Of a stretch of 64,000 nucleotides of DNA, positions 54,760-63,458 are shown one piece after another. The DNA lies in assembly GCA_036924855.1 (NCBI GenBank), contig JBAGRP010000001.1:7428001-7492000 (forward strand), given 5' to 3'. The notes below the pieces were generated by a model. That model did no database searches. It was given only the letters and a program-made list of their open reading frames with translations, and had not been told where the DNA came from. The translations under genes and the position numbers were made by a program. The stretch's first letter is position 1. Each line of letters opens with the position of its first letter. The stretch is from Nitrobacteraceae bacterium AZCC 2146 (lineage in GTDB: Bacteria; Pseudomonadota; Alphaproteobacteria; Rhizobiales; Xanthobacteraceae).

Positions 54760-55404
54760 ATGGCAGCTAATGATATTTTTGGCGTAAGGATTCCTGACAG
54801 CAAAATGGCACGCGAGGTGATGCAGCTTATTCGCGACACTGAGAGCGACTTGCTGTTTTATCATTCCACTCGGGTCTACTTTTGGGGCGCCCTGGCCGGG
54901 AAGCGGAAGGGCGTGACGTTTGATCCGGAACTGCTTTACACCGCAGCCATGTTCCACGACATCGGCCTTACCCAAAGCTACCGGCAGAGCCAGCTTCGCT
55001 TCGAAGTGGATGGTGCGAACGCCGCGGGCGAATTTCTGCGAAGCCACGGCGTCTCGGAAATAGATATCGAGAAAGTTTGGACCGCCATCGCTCTCCACAC
55101 TACCCCAGGTATTCCGGAATACATGCATCCAGAGATCGCTTTAGTGCAGGCAGGGGCGGGAATCGATGTAGCCGGCCGCGGCTATGACCACATTACGAAT
55201 GAACAACGCGAGGCGGTGATTGCCGCCTTTCCGCGTGGCAACGACTTCAAACATGAGATCATCGAGACGTTCTATCAGGGGATGAAGCATCGGCCCGACA
55301 CTACATTTGGTACCTTCAACGATGATGTTCTTGCGTTCAAGGATCCGAACTTTCAGCGCAAGAACCTCTGCAGCATCATCTTAGGCTCACATTGGGAGCA
55401 TTGA
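54760..55404 (+). CDS. HD domain phosphohydrolase-like protein
   Basis: 214 residues from ATG 54760, with CGGAGGA as ribosome site. The HD motif is MFHDIGLTQSYRQS; an upstream His in LFYHSTRVYFWG and IALHTTPGIP with a later Asp complete the metal set. It resembles cyanamide hydratase-like members of the HD superfamily. It follows the lyase by about 240 bases and is probably in the same regulon, though its role is unclear. Confidence 0.82.
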   Translation: MAANDIFGVRIPDSKMAREVMQLIRDTESDLLFYHSTRVYFWGALAGKRKGVTFDPELLYTAAMFHDIGLTQSYRQSQLRFEVDGANAAGEFLRSHGVSEIDIEKVWTAIALHTTPGIPEYMHPEIALVQAGAGIDVAGRGYDHITNEQREAVIAAFPRGNDFKHEIIETFYQGMKHRPDTTFGTFNDDVLAFKDPNFQRKNLCSIILGSHWEH

Positions 55405-55436
55405 ATCATTCATTAAGACTGGCCTCCGAAGCCTAA

Positions 55437-55592
55437 CTACTTGCTTTCGATCGGGCCGTACCGGCAGCACCATATTTTTCCTGCCTCGTTAAAGTCCAAG
55501 ACGGCGCGCACGACACCGCTCCCCGTCTCGTAACGAAAGCCGCGCCGACGCTGCCATATCAAATGTGCCGCATCGCATCTAACGCTGTGCAT
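55437..55592 (-). CDS. possible small hypothetical protein
   Basis: 51 residues (MHSVRCDAAHLIWQRRRGF...), ending CRYGPIESK. It contains two cysteines late in the chain. No ribosome site of quality and no family recognised; it may be a decayed gene end. The rest of 55405-55860 contains a dispersed-repeat copy. Confidence 0.25.
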   Translation of the reverse strand: MHSVRCDAAHLIWQRRRGFRYETGSGVVRAVLDFNEAGKIWCCRYGPIESK

Positions 55593-55663
55593 CTCTGCCG
55601 TGGGCACGACTGCAGTGCCGTTTGTGTTCGGGGAGGGCGCGATGTCTGAGTTTGGCACTTTTG

Positions 55664-55720
55664 CGAAGTGCCGACCGGCACGGAGATTGTCTGCTTATCG
55701 GGGTAGACCGGAAGTGGTCG
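55664..55720. repeat. dispersed intergenic repeat, copy 2
   Basis: GCGAAGTGCCGACCGGC and then TTATCGGGGTAGACCGGAAG match the 35.4 kb copy over most of their length, with the right part missing. Confidence 0.65.
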
Positions 55721-55860
55721 GCCTAAATTTTTGGGTCGCCGATTTCACGACATATTGGTCGACTTCTCTCCCGGAAAGGCGCACCGTTCCTGTGACGCTT
55801 GAACTGAAGCGTCCCAACGTTTGCGTAAACTTATCTAAACCACACTCCAGGCCGCCTAAC

Positions 55861-56142
55861 ATGCGCGCCCCAGACCCCGTCGTCGCGTTTATTGTAGTTC
55901 TCGTAATCGGCCTCGCCGCTGGCTTTCTGTTCGACCGGCTTGCGGGGCCGTCATGGCTTGCTCGTCAATTCTCCGGATCAACCCGCGGCATCGTCACAAG
56001 CGCATTGGTGGGTATTGCTGGCGCGTTGATTGGCTATCACATCGCGGTGCTTCTCGCGCTCGGCGGCGGGATAGTGACGTCGGTAATTGCAGCGGCGCTC
56101 GGGGCGACTGTGGTGCTGTTCGCTTGGCGGATGGCTAAATAA
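55861..56142 (+). CDS. GlsB/YeaQ/YmgE family stress-response membrane protein
   Basis: 93 residues from ATG 55861. Three hydrophobic helices, with GLAAGFLFDRLAG, STRGIVTSALVGIAGALIGYHIA and GGIVTSVIAAALGATVVLF, form the transglycosylase-associated (YeaQ) pattern. Small inner-membrane protein linked in other bacteria to stress responses. Lies between two dispersed repeats. Confidence 0.8.
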   Translation: MRAPDPVVAFIVVLVIGLAAGFLFDRLAGPSWLARQFSGSTRGIVTSALVGIAGALIGYHIAVLLALGGGIVTSVIAAALGATVVLFAWRMAK

Positions 56143-56163
56143 TAAAAATATTTCTGCTCGTGG

Positions 56164-56262
56164 TACGAATGCGAAGTGCCGACCGGCTCTGAAATTGTCC
56201 GTCTATTGCGTGTAGACCGGAAGTCATGGCGCACGGTCAAAATGACGCGATTGACCCAACTG
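56164..56262. repeat. dispersed intergenic repeat, copy 3
   Basis: ACGAATGCGAAGTGCCGACC, TGTAGACCGGAAGTCATGGC and CAAAATGACGCGATTGACCC. It is the best-preserved copy, matching the left part of copy 2 and the right part of copy 1. The region 56263-56483 has no gene. Confidence 0.7.
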
Positions 56263-56483
56263 AGACATCGCCTGATCGCGTTTGTAGCCGGACATATCCG
56301 ACGCGGAGAAACACGGCAGCACCCCTGACCGACATTCCTACCTGCGGGGCCACTTCGACCGGCAACCGTTGACAAGCACGCAAAAAGGGGCGTCCCTTAT
56401 CGGGCTTGAGCAATCGCCGCAATGGGCCTCCTCGCCCGATAGTCTTCACATCGAGATGCTGTGAGGCCAATGGGAGGTAAACC

Positions 56484-57002
56484 ATGAAGAAGTCGTTGTT
56501 CGCACTGTTACTGCTGGCCCTTACTGCCGATTTTTTTGTTCAATTTCCCGCACGAGTGTCCGCCGGACCTGCTGAGGATGTGCAGGCTGCGATGCAACTT
56601 CTCAAGTCGAAGGCTGCGACGCTGGGTGCACCCAACGTCAAAGGGGAGGAGGCAGTCGCCAGCAAGACTGTCCCCGCCTTACATTTTGGCGCGACAAAGA
56701 TGAATAACAACTTCGTGCTGGTTGACGAGGTCCAGAAGGAAGTGGGTGGAACGGCCACGATATTTGTTAAGAGCGGCGACGAGTTCGTCCGCGTGGCAAC
56801 GAACGTTAAGAAGGATGACGGGTCGCGGGCGATAGGCACCATTCTCGACCCAAAGGGTAAAGCCATCGCGGCTATTGCGAAGGGCGAAAGCTATTTCGGA
56901 GAAGCCGACATCCTGGGCAAGCCTTACGTCACTGGCTATGAACCGATCCGCGATGCAAGCAACGTCATCGGCGTCTATTACGTCGGTTATTTGAAGAACT
57001 AG
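56484..57002 (+). CDS. periplasmic Cache domain protein
   Basis: 172 residues. Signal peptide ends near VSA-GP. The mature part (ALHFGATKMNNNFVLVDEVQ, GGTATIFVKSGDEFVRVATNV, GRAIGTILDPKGKAIAAIAKG, YFGEADILGKPYVTGYEPI) is a single Cache domain without a membrane or signalling domain. It would bind a small ligand in the periplasm. No partner gene for signal output is adjacent. Confidence 0.85.
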   Translation: MKKSLFALLLLALTADFFVQFPARVSAGPAEDVQAAMQLLKSKAATLGAPNVKGEEAVASKTVPALHFGATKMNNNFVLVDEVQKEVGGTATIFVKSGDEFVRVATNVKKDDGSRAIGTILDPKGKAIAAIAKGESYFGEADILGKPYVTGYEPIRDASNVIGVYYVGYLKN

Positions 57003-57332
57003 CGGTTCCGATCTGACGCAGAGTGTCCATGAAGCAGCCCTCCAGGGATCGTACCCTCGGGCGGCATTCTGTGAACGCGGTGGTACTGAAAGCCCGCTTT
57101 TGGGCACCAACCGGACATGCCGCGAGCCGCCACTCGATGGACCCGTCGGAAAGGGGCAGTAATTTTGCCAGAATCGCGAAGTCAGAGCTCGGGCCGGCAT
57201 TTTTCTTGACGCAGCAGCAAGTTGATAGGATCATATTTCACTTGAGACGCCCGACCCTCGGAACGAAATGCGTCCGCGCGGTCTCGCGCCTTCTGTTTAT
57301 AGCCTCGTTGTTGGCGGGAACGGGAGGTAGCA
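57003..57332. other. intergenic stretch without recognisable gene
   Basis: 330 bases between the Cache gene and the Tat-type hydrolase. A plus-strand frame is open through much of it but shows no family character. It may be the leader of the following gene. Confidence 0.4.
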
Positions 57333-58535
57333 ATGGCTATCGATTATACTTCAGCTTCAATCGCGCGATCGCAAGCGTGCCCTCATCAGGTCGCTCGGCG
57401 GCAGTTTTTCTGCGACGAGGTTGGACGGCGAGAATTTATCTGCGGCGGAGGCGTCGGTGTCTTAAGCGTGATACTTGCTACGCTCCTCGCCGGCTCGAGG
57501 CCGGTCAGGGCCGAGGCTGTCACTGGATCCGCGCCTGAGCTTGACCGCCTGGCGGTTCGGATAGTGATCGATAGCTATCAGTTCGCTGTCGCTCCGAGCA
57601 GGAAGCTGCCCAACCTTGATGTCCAGCACTTTGGCTGGGGTCTCAGCGACAAGCCGCCGCGCAGAACGTTGGTCAGCGAATTCGGCCTTGCGATGCACGT
57701 TGAGTCGCGACGCGGCAACGAGACACGCAATATCCTCGTTGATTTCGGTTTCACGCCGGAAGCACTTCTCAACAACACGAATCTGCTTGGTATCGATCCC
57801 GCGACCATCGACGCACTCGTGCTCAGCCACGGGCATCAGGACCACTTTGGCGGCCTCGTCGGTTTCTTGCAGGCGCACAGCGGGAAGCTAAAGCCCAAAC
57901 TGCCGTTGTTTGTCGGGGGCGAAGGTTGCTTCTGCGTGCGCGAGTGGACTGCACCCCCGGTGCGGGGCAACTTCGGCGTCATCGACCGCAAAGCGCTCGA
58001 GGAGGCCGACGTCGCCGTAACCTCCACGGAGAGACCTGCCCTGGTTGCCGATCACGCCGTGGCCACCGGGCAGATCAGCCAGAAGAGCTTCGAGAAGGTG
58101 CTATCACCGAGCGCAATGACCATTGGTTTCGACCGAGGCGTCGGCTGCTATCCCGAGCGCCTCAGCGAGGCGGAACGTAGTGCGCCCGTCGTACCAGATC
58201 AATTTCAGCACGAGATCGCGACGGCTTTCAATCTGAAAGGACGCGGGCTTGTCGTCCTGACTTCGTGCAGCCATCGCGGCGTGGTCAACGCGGTCAGGCA
58301 AGCTCAAGCTGCCTCCGGTGTGGAAAAAATTCACGCGGTTATCGGGGGCTTTCATCTCGCGCCCTACCCGGAGGAATACGTTCGAGATACGGTCAAGGCA
58401 CTCCAGGAAATCGATCCGACTTACGTGGTTCCGCTGCATTGTACGGGCGAACCTTTTTACGAAGCCGCGCGCGCTGCGATGCCGACGAAGCTCTTACGCT
58501 CGTACACGGGAACTCGCTTGGTTTTCGAGGCGTGA
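57333..58535 (+). CDS. exported metallo-beta-lactamase fold hydrolase
   Basis: 400 residues. A twin-arginine-like signal (GRREFICGGGVGVLSVILATLL, near residues 36-58) suggests Tat export. The zinc motif is LSHGHQDHFGGLVG; later GGFHLAPYPEEY and VVPLHCTGEP. The plan resembles the family of the methanopterin-related phosphate synthase and similar MBL proteins, whose substrates are mostly unknown. The true start may lie downstream at the RRE segment. Stands alone. Confidence 0.82.
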   Translation: MAIDYTSASIARSQACPHQVARRQFFCDEVGRREFICGGGVGVLSVILATLLAGSRPVRAEAVTGSAPELDRLAVRIVIDSYQFAVAPSRKLPNLDVQHFGWGLSDKPPRRTLVSEFGLAMHVESRRGNETRNILVDFGFTPEALLNNTNLLGIDPATIDALVLSHGHQDHFGGLVGFLQAHSGKLKPKLPLFVGGEGCFCVREWTAPPVRGNFGVIDRKALEEADVAVTSTERPALVADHAVATGQISQKSFEKVLSPSAMTIGFDRGVGCYPERLSEAERSAPVVPDQFQHEIATAFNLKGRGLVVLTSCSHRGVVNAVRQAQAASGVEKIHAVIGGFHLAPYPEEYVRDTVKALQEIDPTYVVPLHCTGEPFYEAARAAMPTKLLRSYTGTRLVFEA

Positions 58536-58609
58536 GCGTAGCCTAACGATTACGTGAATGTCCGAGTCTGACACCTTTAAGACATGTTGCTTAACCCTGA
58601 GAATGTCCG

Positions 58610-58670
58610 CTATTCGGGGGAAGACCGGAAGTAAGCGGCGCGCAGTCAAAGCGACGAGAATGACCCAGAC
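58610..58670. repeat. dispersed intergenic repeat, diverged copy 4
   Basis: TGTCCGCTATTCGGGGGAAG, ACCGGAAGTAAGCGGCGCGC, CGAGAATGACCCAGACATCG: recognisable relatives of copies 1 and 3 with several changes. A further diverged copy lies at 34368-34455. Confidence 0.5.
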
Positions 58671-58788
58671 ATCGAACCTGATCGCATCTGAGTCCGGTTG
58701 GGTGCCATTTCCCTCCCGCTGGCCGGCGCAAAGTGCTAGGCTTTTAGTATTGCACAAGGCGCTTTCTCTACGGGGAAGGGACAGCTCA

Positions 58789-58953
58789 ATGCTTCCGAAA
58801 CCCGAATCCGCTTGTTTCGTGATCGCGGACATCTCCGGCTACGCCGGCTTTCTCGCCGGGGTCGAGCTCGAGCATGCGCAGGATATCATCGCCGACGTGA
58901 TGGACACCATGGTGAGGCGGCTGCGGCCGCCGCGCACCAATTTACCGACTTAG
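58789..58953 (+). pseudogene. N-terminal fragment of a DUF2652 cyclase-like protein
   Basis: 54 residues. The first 43 (MLPKPESACFVIADISGYAG, GVELEHAQDIIADVMDTMVR) match the start of DUF2652 proteins, which resemble class III cyclase domains. The frame then diverges (RPPRTNLPT) and stops. The full protein has about 200 residues or more, so this is a truncation. GGGAAGGGA lies before the ATG. Confidence 0.6.
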
Positions 58954-59006
58954 CCCGATGACAAGCCCTCCAATGCCCACTTCACAACAAACAAAGGAGG
59001 ATACCG

Positions 59007-59321
59007 ATGAAGTACATGATCACCTGGAGCGAACGTTCGCAAGGATCGCCCATCGAGTACGAGAATGCCCAGAAGCGGATTCTGGAGGTCTTCACTCAAT
59101 GGAAGGCGCCCGACAACTTCAAGATCGAGATGTTCGTCATACGAGTGGGGGACTGGGGCGGGTATATGCTGCTGGATTGCGACGATCCGTTGGCGGTTCA
59201 CAAGTTCTGCTCGATGCTGCCTGCCTTTGTATTCGAAGCGCGGCCAGTGGTTCCTGTCATGGACGCCGTCCGGGTCGAGCTTGAAGCAATTGCCTTTCGT
59301 GACGAGCTCAAAGGCAAATAA
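59007..59321 (+). CDS. DUF3303 domain protein
   Basis: 104 residues. Pattern MKYMITWSERSQGSPIEYENAQKRILEVF, then DWGGYMLLDCDDP and FEARPVVPVMDA fits DUF3303, a small alpha-beta protein of unknown function with a ferredoxin-like fold. AAAGGAGGATACCG is a strong ribosome site. Stands alone after the truncated cyclase fragment. Confidence 0.82.
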   Translation: MKYMITWSERSQGSPIEYENAQKRILEVFTQWKAPDNFKIEMFVIRVGDWGGYMLLDCDDPLAVHKFCSMLPAFVFEARPVVPVMDAVRVELEAIAFRDELKGK

Positions 59322-59420
59322 CAGCATCACACCGGAAGACTGCAGGATCGCGAGCGCTCCACTGCTCGCTCCACGCCGACGAAGCGGCCGAGCGAAGTCG
59401 CTGCCAAATGTCGCCTATTG

Positions 59421-59480
59421 GCACCGAAGCGGACGTTCGCCTCAGAACAGCTTGTTGATCGTGATCGTCACCGCCTGCGT
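59421..59480. repeat. duplicated 3' end of the outer-membrane barrel gene
   Basis: 60 bases match 60225-60284 with 2 mismatches. At the second place they are the reverse-strand 3' end of the outer-membrane protein gene (ending NKLF) plus its downstream flank; here they have no gene attached. The rest of 59322-59709 shows nothing recognised. Confidence 0.85.
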
Positions 59481-59709
59481 TCGCGCTCAGGGATGTCGGC
59501 TCGTCGAGGTAAAGCGGATGTTGCCTGCTCGCCCGCCAAGGTCCGGAAATGACCAAAACGGCGTGTCCCGGTCGGCTATTGCCCATGCGATAGGGGCTCT
59601 CGCCATCAAGATTACATCTTAACCAATAATTAATTATGCATTTGCGGGCACGAAAGAGCCGGCCTAGCGTGGGTCAACTACCGCTCCAACTACGAAATGG
59701 TGACCTGCC

Positions 59710-60141
59710 ATGACGTATAGAACGCATGGGGCGCTTATCGCGTCTCTCAGCCTAGTAGCGCTCACCTTTGCCGGAAACGAGACGTTCGCCCGGTCGGGAG
59801 CCGCGCCGGGAGCGGCGCATGCCAGAGGCCCTGTCCCTCCGTCGGTCGCCCCATCGCTGCGGCATCACCGGGGAAACAGAGCAAGAGCGTTTTGGCCGGC
59901 CGGCGGGGGCTTTTTCTACGACCCATCGATGGGCCAGGCTCCGGTGGATTTCGCGCAACCAGCGTCACGCGACATGCATTACACCTACACATATGATGTT
60001 CCCTGGGATTGGGCACACCGATATCCGCCCGCCGTCATACCTTCCGAACGAGCATATGTGCCCGAGTGTCCCGAGCAGACCGTAGCGGTTGCCGGGAAAG
60101 GCGGCAAACAGCAAACCGTAAATATCATCCGGTGCTACTAG
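59710..60141 (+). CDS. exported protein, unknown
   Basis: 143 residues with a signal peptide (cleavage near TFA-RS). The mature part is rich in Pro, His and aromatic residues (WPAGGGFFYDPS, YTYTYDVPWDWAHRYPP) and ends with ECPEQTVAVAGKGGKQQTVNIIRCY, two Cys that could pair. Related proteins occur in Bradyrhizobium without known function. It sits between the duplicated barrel tail and the barrel gene. Confidence 0.7.
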   Translation: MTYRTHGALIASLSLVALTFAGNETFARSGAAPGAAHARGPVPPSVAPSLRHHRGNRARAFWPAGGGFFYDPSMGQAPVDFAQPASRDMHYTYTYDVPWDWAHRYPPAVIPSERAYVPECPEQTVAVAGKGGKQQTVNIIRCY

Positions 60142-60245
60142 ACGTTCGGTTGAAATGAAGCCCGGTTGAAATGAAGCCGTCTTGCCTGGCGGTCTCTTTT
60201 CATTCCATCCCGCGTCCGGAATGCGCACCGAAGCGGACGTTCGCC

Positions 60246-61172
60246 TCAGAACAGCTTGTTGATCGTCACCGTCACCGCCTGCGTCGTCGTTTTGGCGGCG
60301 GCGGTGCCGTTCATCGTGCCCTGGTTGGTGGTGCCGCCGGTGCCGTTGGGATTGGTGAACGGGCTCGAGAAGGTGCTGGTGTTGTTGCCGGTCCTGGCGA
60401 ACATGTAGTTGATGTCCACGAACCAGGTCGGATCGAGGAAGTAGGTCGCGCCCACCATGGCGGCGCCGCCGAACACCCAGCTGGTGCTGGAGAGATTGAG
60501 CGCCGCGCCGGAGACGTTGGTGCGGTTGCCATTGATGTCCGCGAAACCGATCAGGCCGTTGAGGTCGGTCCGGGTCTGCGTCAGCGTCGGGCCGGCGCCG
60601 AGATAGACGAAGCTGCGCTCGAACGAACGCCCGATGAAGGGGACGAACGTCATCTGGTGGACGAGATGGGTCTGGTACGACTCGACCAGCGCGTTGCCGG
60701 TGAAGGGCACCGGCGTGTTGCCGCCGGTCGGCGTGAACGAGCCCACCTGCGGCAGCAGCGCATTGCGGATGTTGGAGCTGGCGCCGAGATAGCTGTAGCC
60801 GAACTTGGCGCCCCACAGCCAGTCGCTGCCGGCGAATTTCTGGAAGTAGCCGCCTTGCGCCGAAAACGCGATCTGGGCCTTGCTGTCCGGATAAAGCGTC
60901 GCCGGTCCGGCGGCCGATCCCGATGAGGTCAGCACGCCGTTGGTGAAGACGTTGGACGTTCCCACCGCATAGACGTTCTGGGTTCCGAAATCGAGCGCGT
61001 TGGCACTGCCGCCGATGCCGATGAAGAAGCCGCTGTTCGGCACCAGCGACGGCGGCGCCGTGGCCCGCAGCGGCGCAGGCGCCAGCGAATCCGCCGACTG
61101 TGCAGGGACGGTGGCAACGCCGCTGGCCGCGATCGATCCGGCCAGCGCCAGCAGCAAGGTTCGTTTGTTCAT
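60246..61172 (-). CDS. outer-membrane beta-barrel protein
   Basis: 308 residues. Signal peptide at the start (MNKRTLLLALAGSIAASGVA), Ala-rich linker, then alternating amphipathic strands ending in TVTINKLF with the C-terminal Phe of outer-membrane proteins. Segments such as GGYFQKFAGSDWLWGAKFGYSYLG are typical of OmpA/OmpW-like porin families of Bradyrhizobium (outer membrane immunogenic type). Ligand or channel specificity unknown. Confidence 0.82.
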   Translation of the reverse strand: MNKRTLLLALAGSIAASGVATVPAQSADSLAPAPLRATAPPSLVPNSGFFIGIGGSANALDFGTQNVYAVGTSNVFTNGVLTSSGSAAGPATLYPDSKAQIAFSAQGGYFQKFAGSDWLWGAKFGYSYLGASSNIRNALLPQVGSFTPTGGNTPVPFTGNALVESYQTHLVHQMTFVPFIGRSFERSFVYLGAGPTLTQTRTDLNGLIGFADINGNRTNVSGAALNLSSTSWVFGGAAMVGATYFLDPTWFVDINYMFARTGNNTSTFSSPFTNPNGTGGTTNQGTMNGTAAAKTTTQAVTVTINKLF

Positions 61173-61360
61173 GATGAGCCCCGTTCAGGATGGCGGCTCT
61201 GATTCCCGCCCCTCACCGTTTTAGGCGCGCAGCCGGGCCGGTCTGTTCGATATCGCTCAGTTCTTGAGGAAACAGCGACGCCGCGGAGCTTATCCCCAAC
61301 TGACGCGCCCCCATCGTCGCGGATGATTCCACACCCCCCGTCTACCCAAAGGAGACCACC

Positions 61361-62192
61361 ATGGATTTCGACAACAGCGAAGGCGCACGCGAGCACAAGG
61401 CCAGCCTTCCCGCCGGCGATGCGCAGGATGTCTATGACGCGATGATGCGCACCTTCGAGGACTTCAAGAGCGAGAATGACGACCGCCTGAAGGCGATCGA
61501 GAAGCGCGGCGGCGATGTGATCGCGGAGGAGAAGGTGGCGCGGATCGACGCCGCCCTGAACGCGCACCGCCGCCACGGCGACGCTGCTGGAGGATTCCAC
61601 CGTCAACATCGACGACTGGCTGGCGGGCGAGGTGGAGCTGACCTTCGCGATGCAGGAAGGTGCGGCCTTCGTCAGCGGTGACGGCAGCAACAAGCCGAAG
61701 GGGTTTTTGGCCTACACCACGGTGGCGAACGCTTCATGGAGCTGGGGCAACATCGGTTATGTCGCGACCGGCGCATTCCCGGCAGCCACGCCGTCGGACG
61801 TGTTGATCGACCTGGTCTATGCGCTGCGCTCCGGCTATCGGCAGAACGCCACCTTCGTGATGAATCGCAAGACACAGAGTTCGGTGCGCAAGTTCAAGGA
61901 CTCCAACGGCTCCTATATCTGGCAGCCCGCGGCCGTAGCCGGTGGCAAGTCGAGCCTGATCGGGTTCCCGTTGCTGGAGGCCGAGGACATGCCGGATGTC
62001 GTAGCCAACTCGCTCTCCATCGCCTTCGGCGATTTCCGGCGCGGCTACCTGATCGTGGACCGCCAGGGCGTGCGGGTGCTGCGCGATCCGTATTCGGAAA
62101 AGCCTTACGTGCTGTTCTACACCACCAAGCGCGTCGGAGGAGGAGTACAGGATTTCGATGCGATCGAGGTGCTGAAGTTTGCAGCAAGTTGA
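61361..62192 (+). pseudogene. HK97-fold major capsid protein (GTA g5-like) with internal deletion
   Basis: The N-terminus (FEDFKSENDDRLKAIEKRGG, ARIDAALNAHRR) is the start of an RcGTA-type capsid protein. Near 61570 the frame shifts and the sequence resumes at ATLLEDSTVNIDDWLAGEVE, followed by EGAAFVSGDGSNKPKGFLAY and the P-domain to the end (DAIEVLKFAAS). About 277 codons remain; the family has about 400, so roughly 120 are missing and the frames do not match. It cannot make a capsid subunit. Confidence 0.87.
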
Positions 62193-62211
62193 AAAAAACA
62201 GCTCATCGCGC

Positions 62212-62577
62212 TTAGCTCCGCAATTTATCCTGCTGCGCGCGAGTATCTTCGAACTTGGCATCGTCATCCCACGATCGCGCTATCTGGTCGAGTAGCGCGG
62301 CCGTCCTGGGATATTGACGGCGTGATTCGAGCCAGCGTCGATGCTTTCTCGCTAGCTCTCGTTCTTGATCGCCTCCCTCGAACATGGCTTTGGTGACGAC
62401 ACCGCGCATGTTGAAGCGCTCTGTCCTTATGCCAGATTCAATGTCTGATACTTTTAGTTCCTCTAACATAACACAAACTACAACGGGTGGCCAAACTTCG
62501 GCTTCTGCGGGCGAATGAGCTAAAATATGACCAATGTAAGTATCGGCAATAGCGCTCCGACCGGCAGTGGTAGCCAA
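62212..62577 (-). CDS. hypothetical protein
   Basis: 121 residues (MATTAGRSAIADTYIGHILA...) ending ARSWDDDAKFEDTRAQQDKLRS. Helical, charged C-terminal half; no family recognised. The protein-like character is clearest from residue 20 onward, so the N-terminus may be cut at the junction near 62590. Lower GC than the phage genes around it. It sits between the capsid remnant and the terminase remnant and was probably brought in with the rearrangement. Confidence 0.5.
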   Translation of the reverse strand: MATTAGRSAIADTYIGHILAHSPAEAEVWPPVVVCVMLEELKVSDIESGIRTERFNMRGVVTKAMFEGGDQERELARKHRRWLESRRQYPRTAALLDQIARSWDDDAKFEDTRAQQDKLRS

Positions 62578-62600
62578 CCGCCGAACATCATCAATCCCCG

Positions 62601-63458
62601 GCGTGGTGCGACGAACTGGCGAAGTGGCGCTATGCCGAAGCCGCCTTCGATACCCTGCAATTCGGCCTGCGGCTCGGCGCGCGGCCGCGGCAGTTGATCA
62701 CGACGACGCCACGGCCGCTGCCGATCATCAAGCGGCTGCTCGCCGATCCGCGCACGCGGGTGACGCGGGCGCCGACGCAAGCCAACCGGGATCATCTGTC
62801 GCCTGCGTTTCTGGAAAACGTGGTCGGCCGCTATGCCGGCACGCGGATGGGGCGGCAGAAGCTGGACGGCGAGCTGATCGAGGACCGGCCGGATGCACTG
62901 TGGTCGCGCGGCCTGATCGAAGCATGCCGGGTGACCGACATGCCGGCGCTGCCGCGCATCGTCGTGGCGATCGATCCGCCGGGCTCATCGCGGCAGGGCG
63001 CGGATGCCTGCGGCATCGTCGCGGTGGGCCGCGCCGATGCGGGTTTGTTCTTCGTGCTGGAAGACGCCTCCGCCACCGGGCTGTCGCCCTCGGCTTGGGC
63101 GAGCAAGGCGGTGGCGCTGTATCGGCGGCTCAATGCGGATTTGCTGGTGGCCGAAGTGAACATGGGCGGCGAGATGGTGCGTGCCGTGCTGCGCGAGGTC
63201 GATGCCACCGTGCCGCTGAAGGAAGTTCACGCCACGCGCGGCAAATATCTGCGCGCCGAGCCGGTGGCGGCGCTGTACGAGCAAGGCAAGGTGAAGCATG
63301 TCGGCTGCTTCCCGCTGCTGGAAGACGAGATGTGCGACTTCGGCATCAACGGATTGTCGTCCGGGCGTTCACCGGACCGGCTGGATGCGCTGGTGTGGGC
63401 GATCACGGCGATGATGACGGGACGAACGTATGGCGGGCCGAGGGTCAGGCAGTTGTGA
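62601..63458 (+). pseudogene. terminase large subunit, C-terminal fragment
   Basis: 286 codons open in frame from WCDELAKWRYAEAAFDTLQF to VRQL-stop. Nuclease-domain features: RIVVAIDPPGSS (first Asp), DLLVAEVNMGGEMV, and SPDRLDALVWAITAM (last Asp). This is the complement of the N-terminal fragment at 15798-16052, with about 90-100 residues between the two missing. An internal ATG (62694) exists but a functional start is unlikely. Confidence 0.85.
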
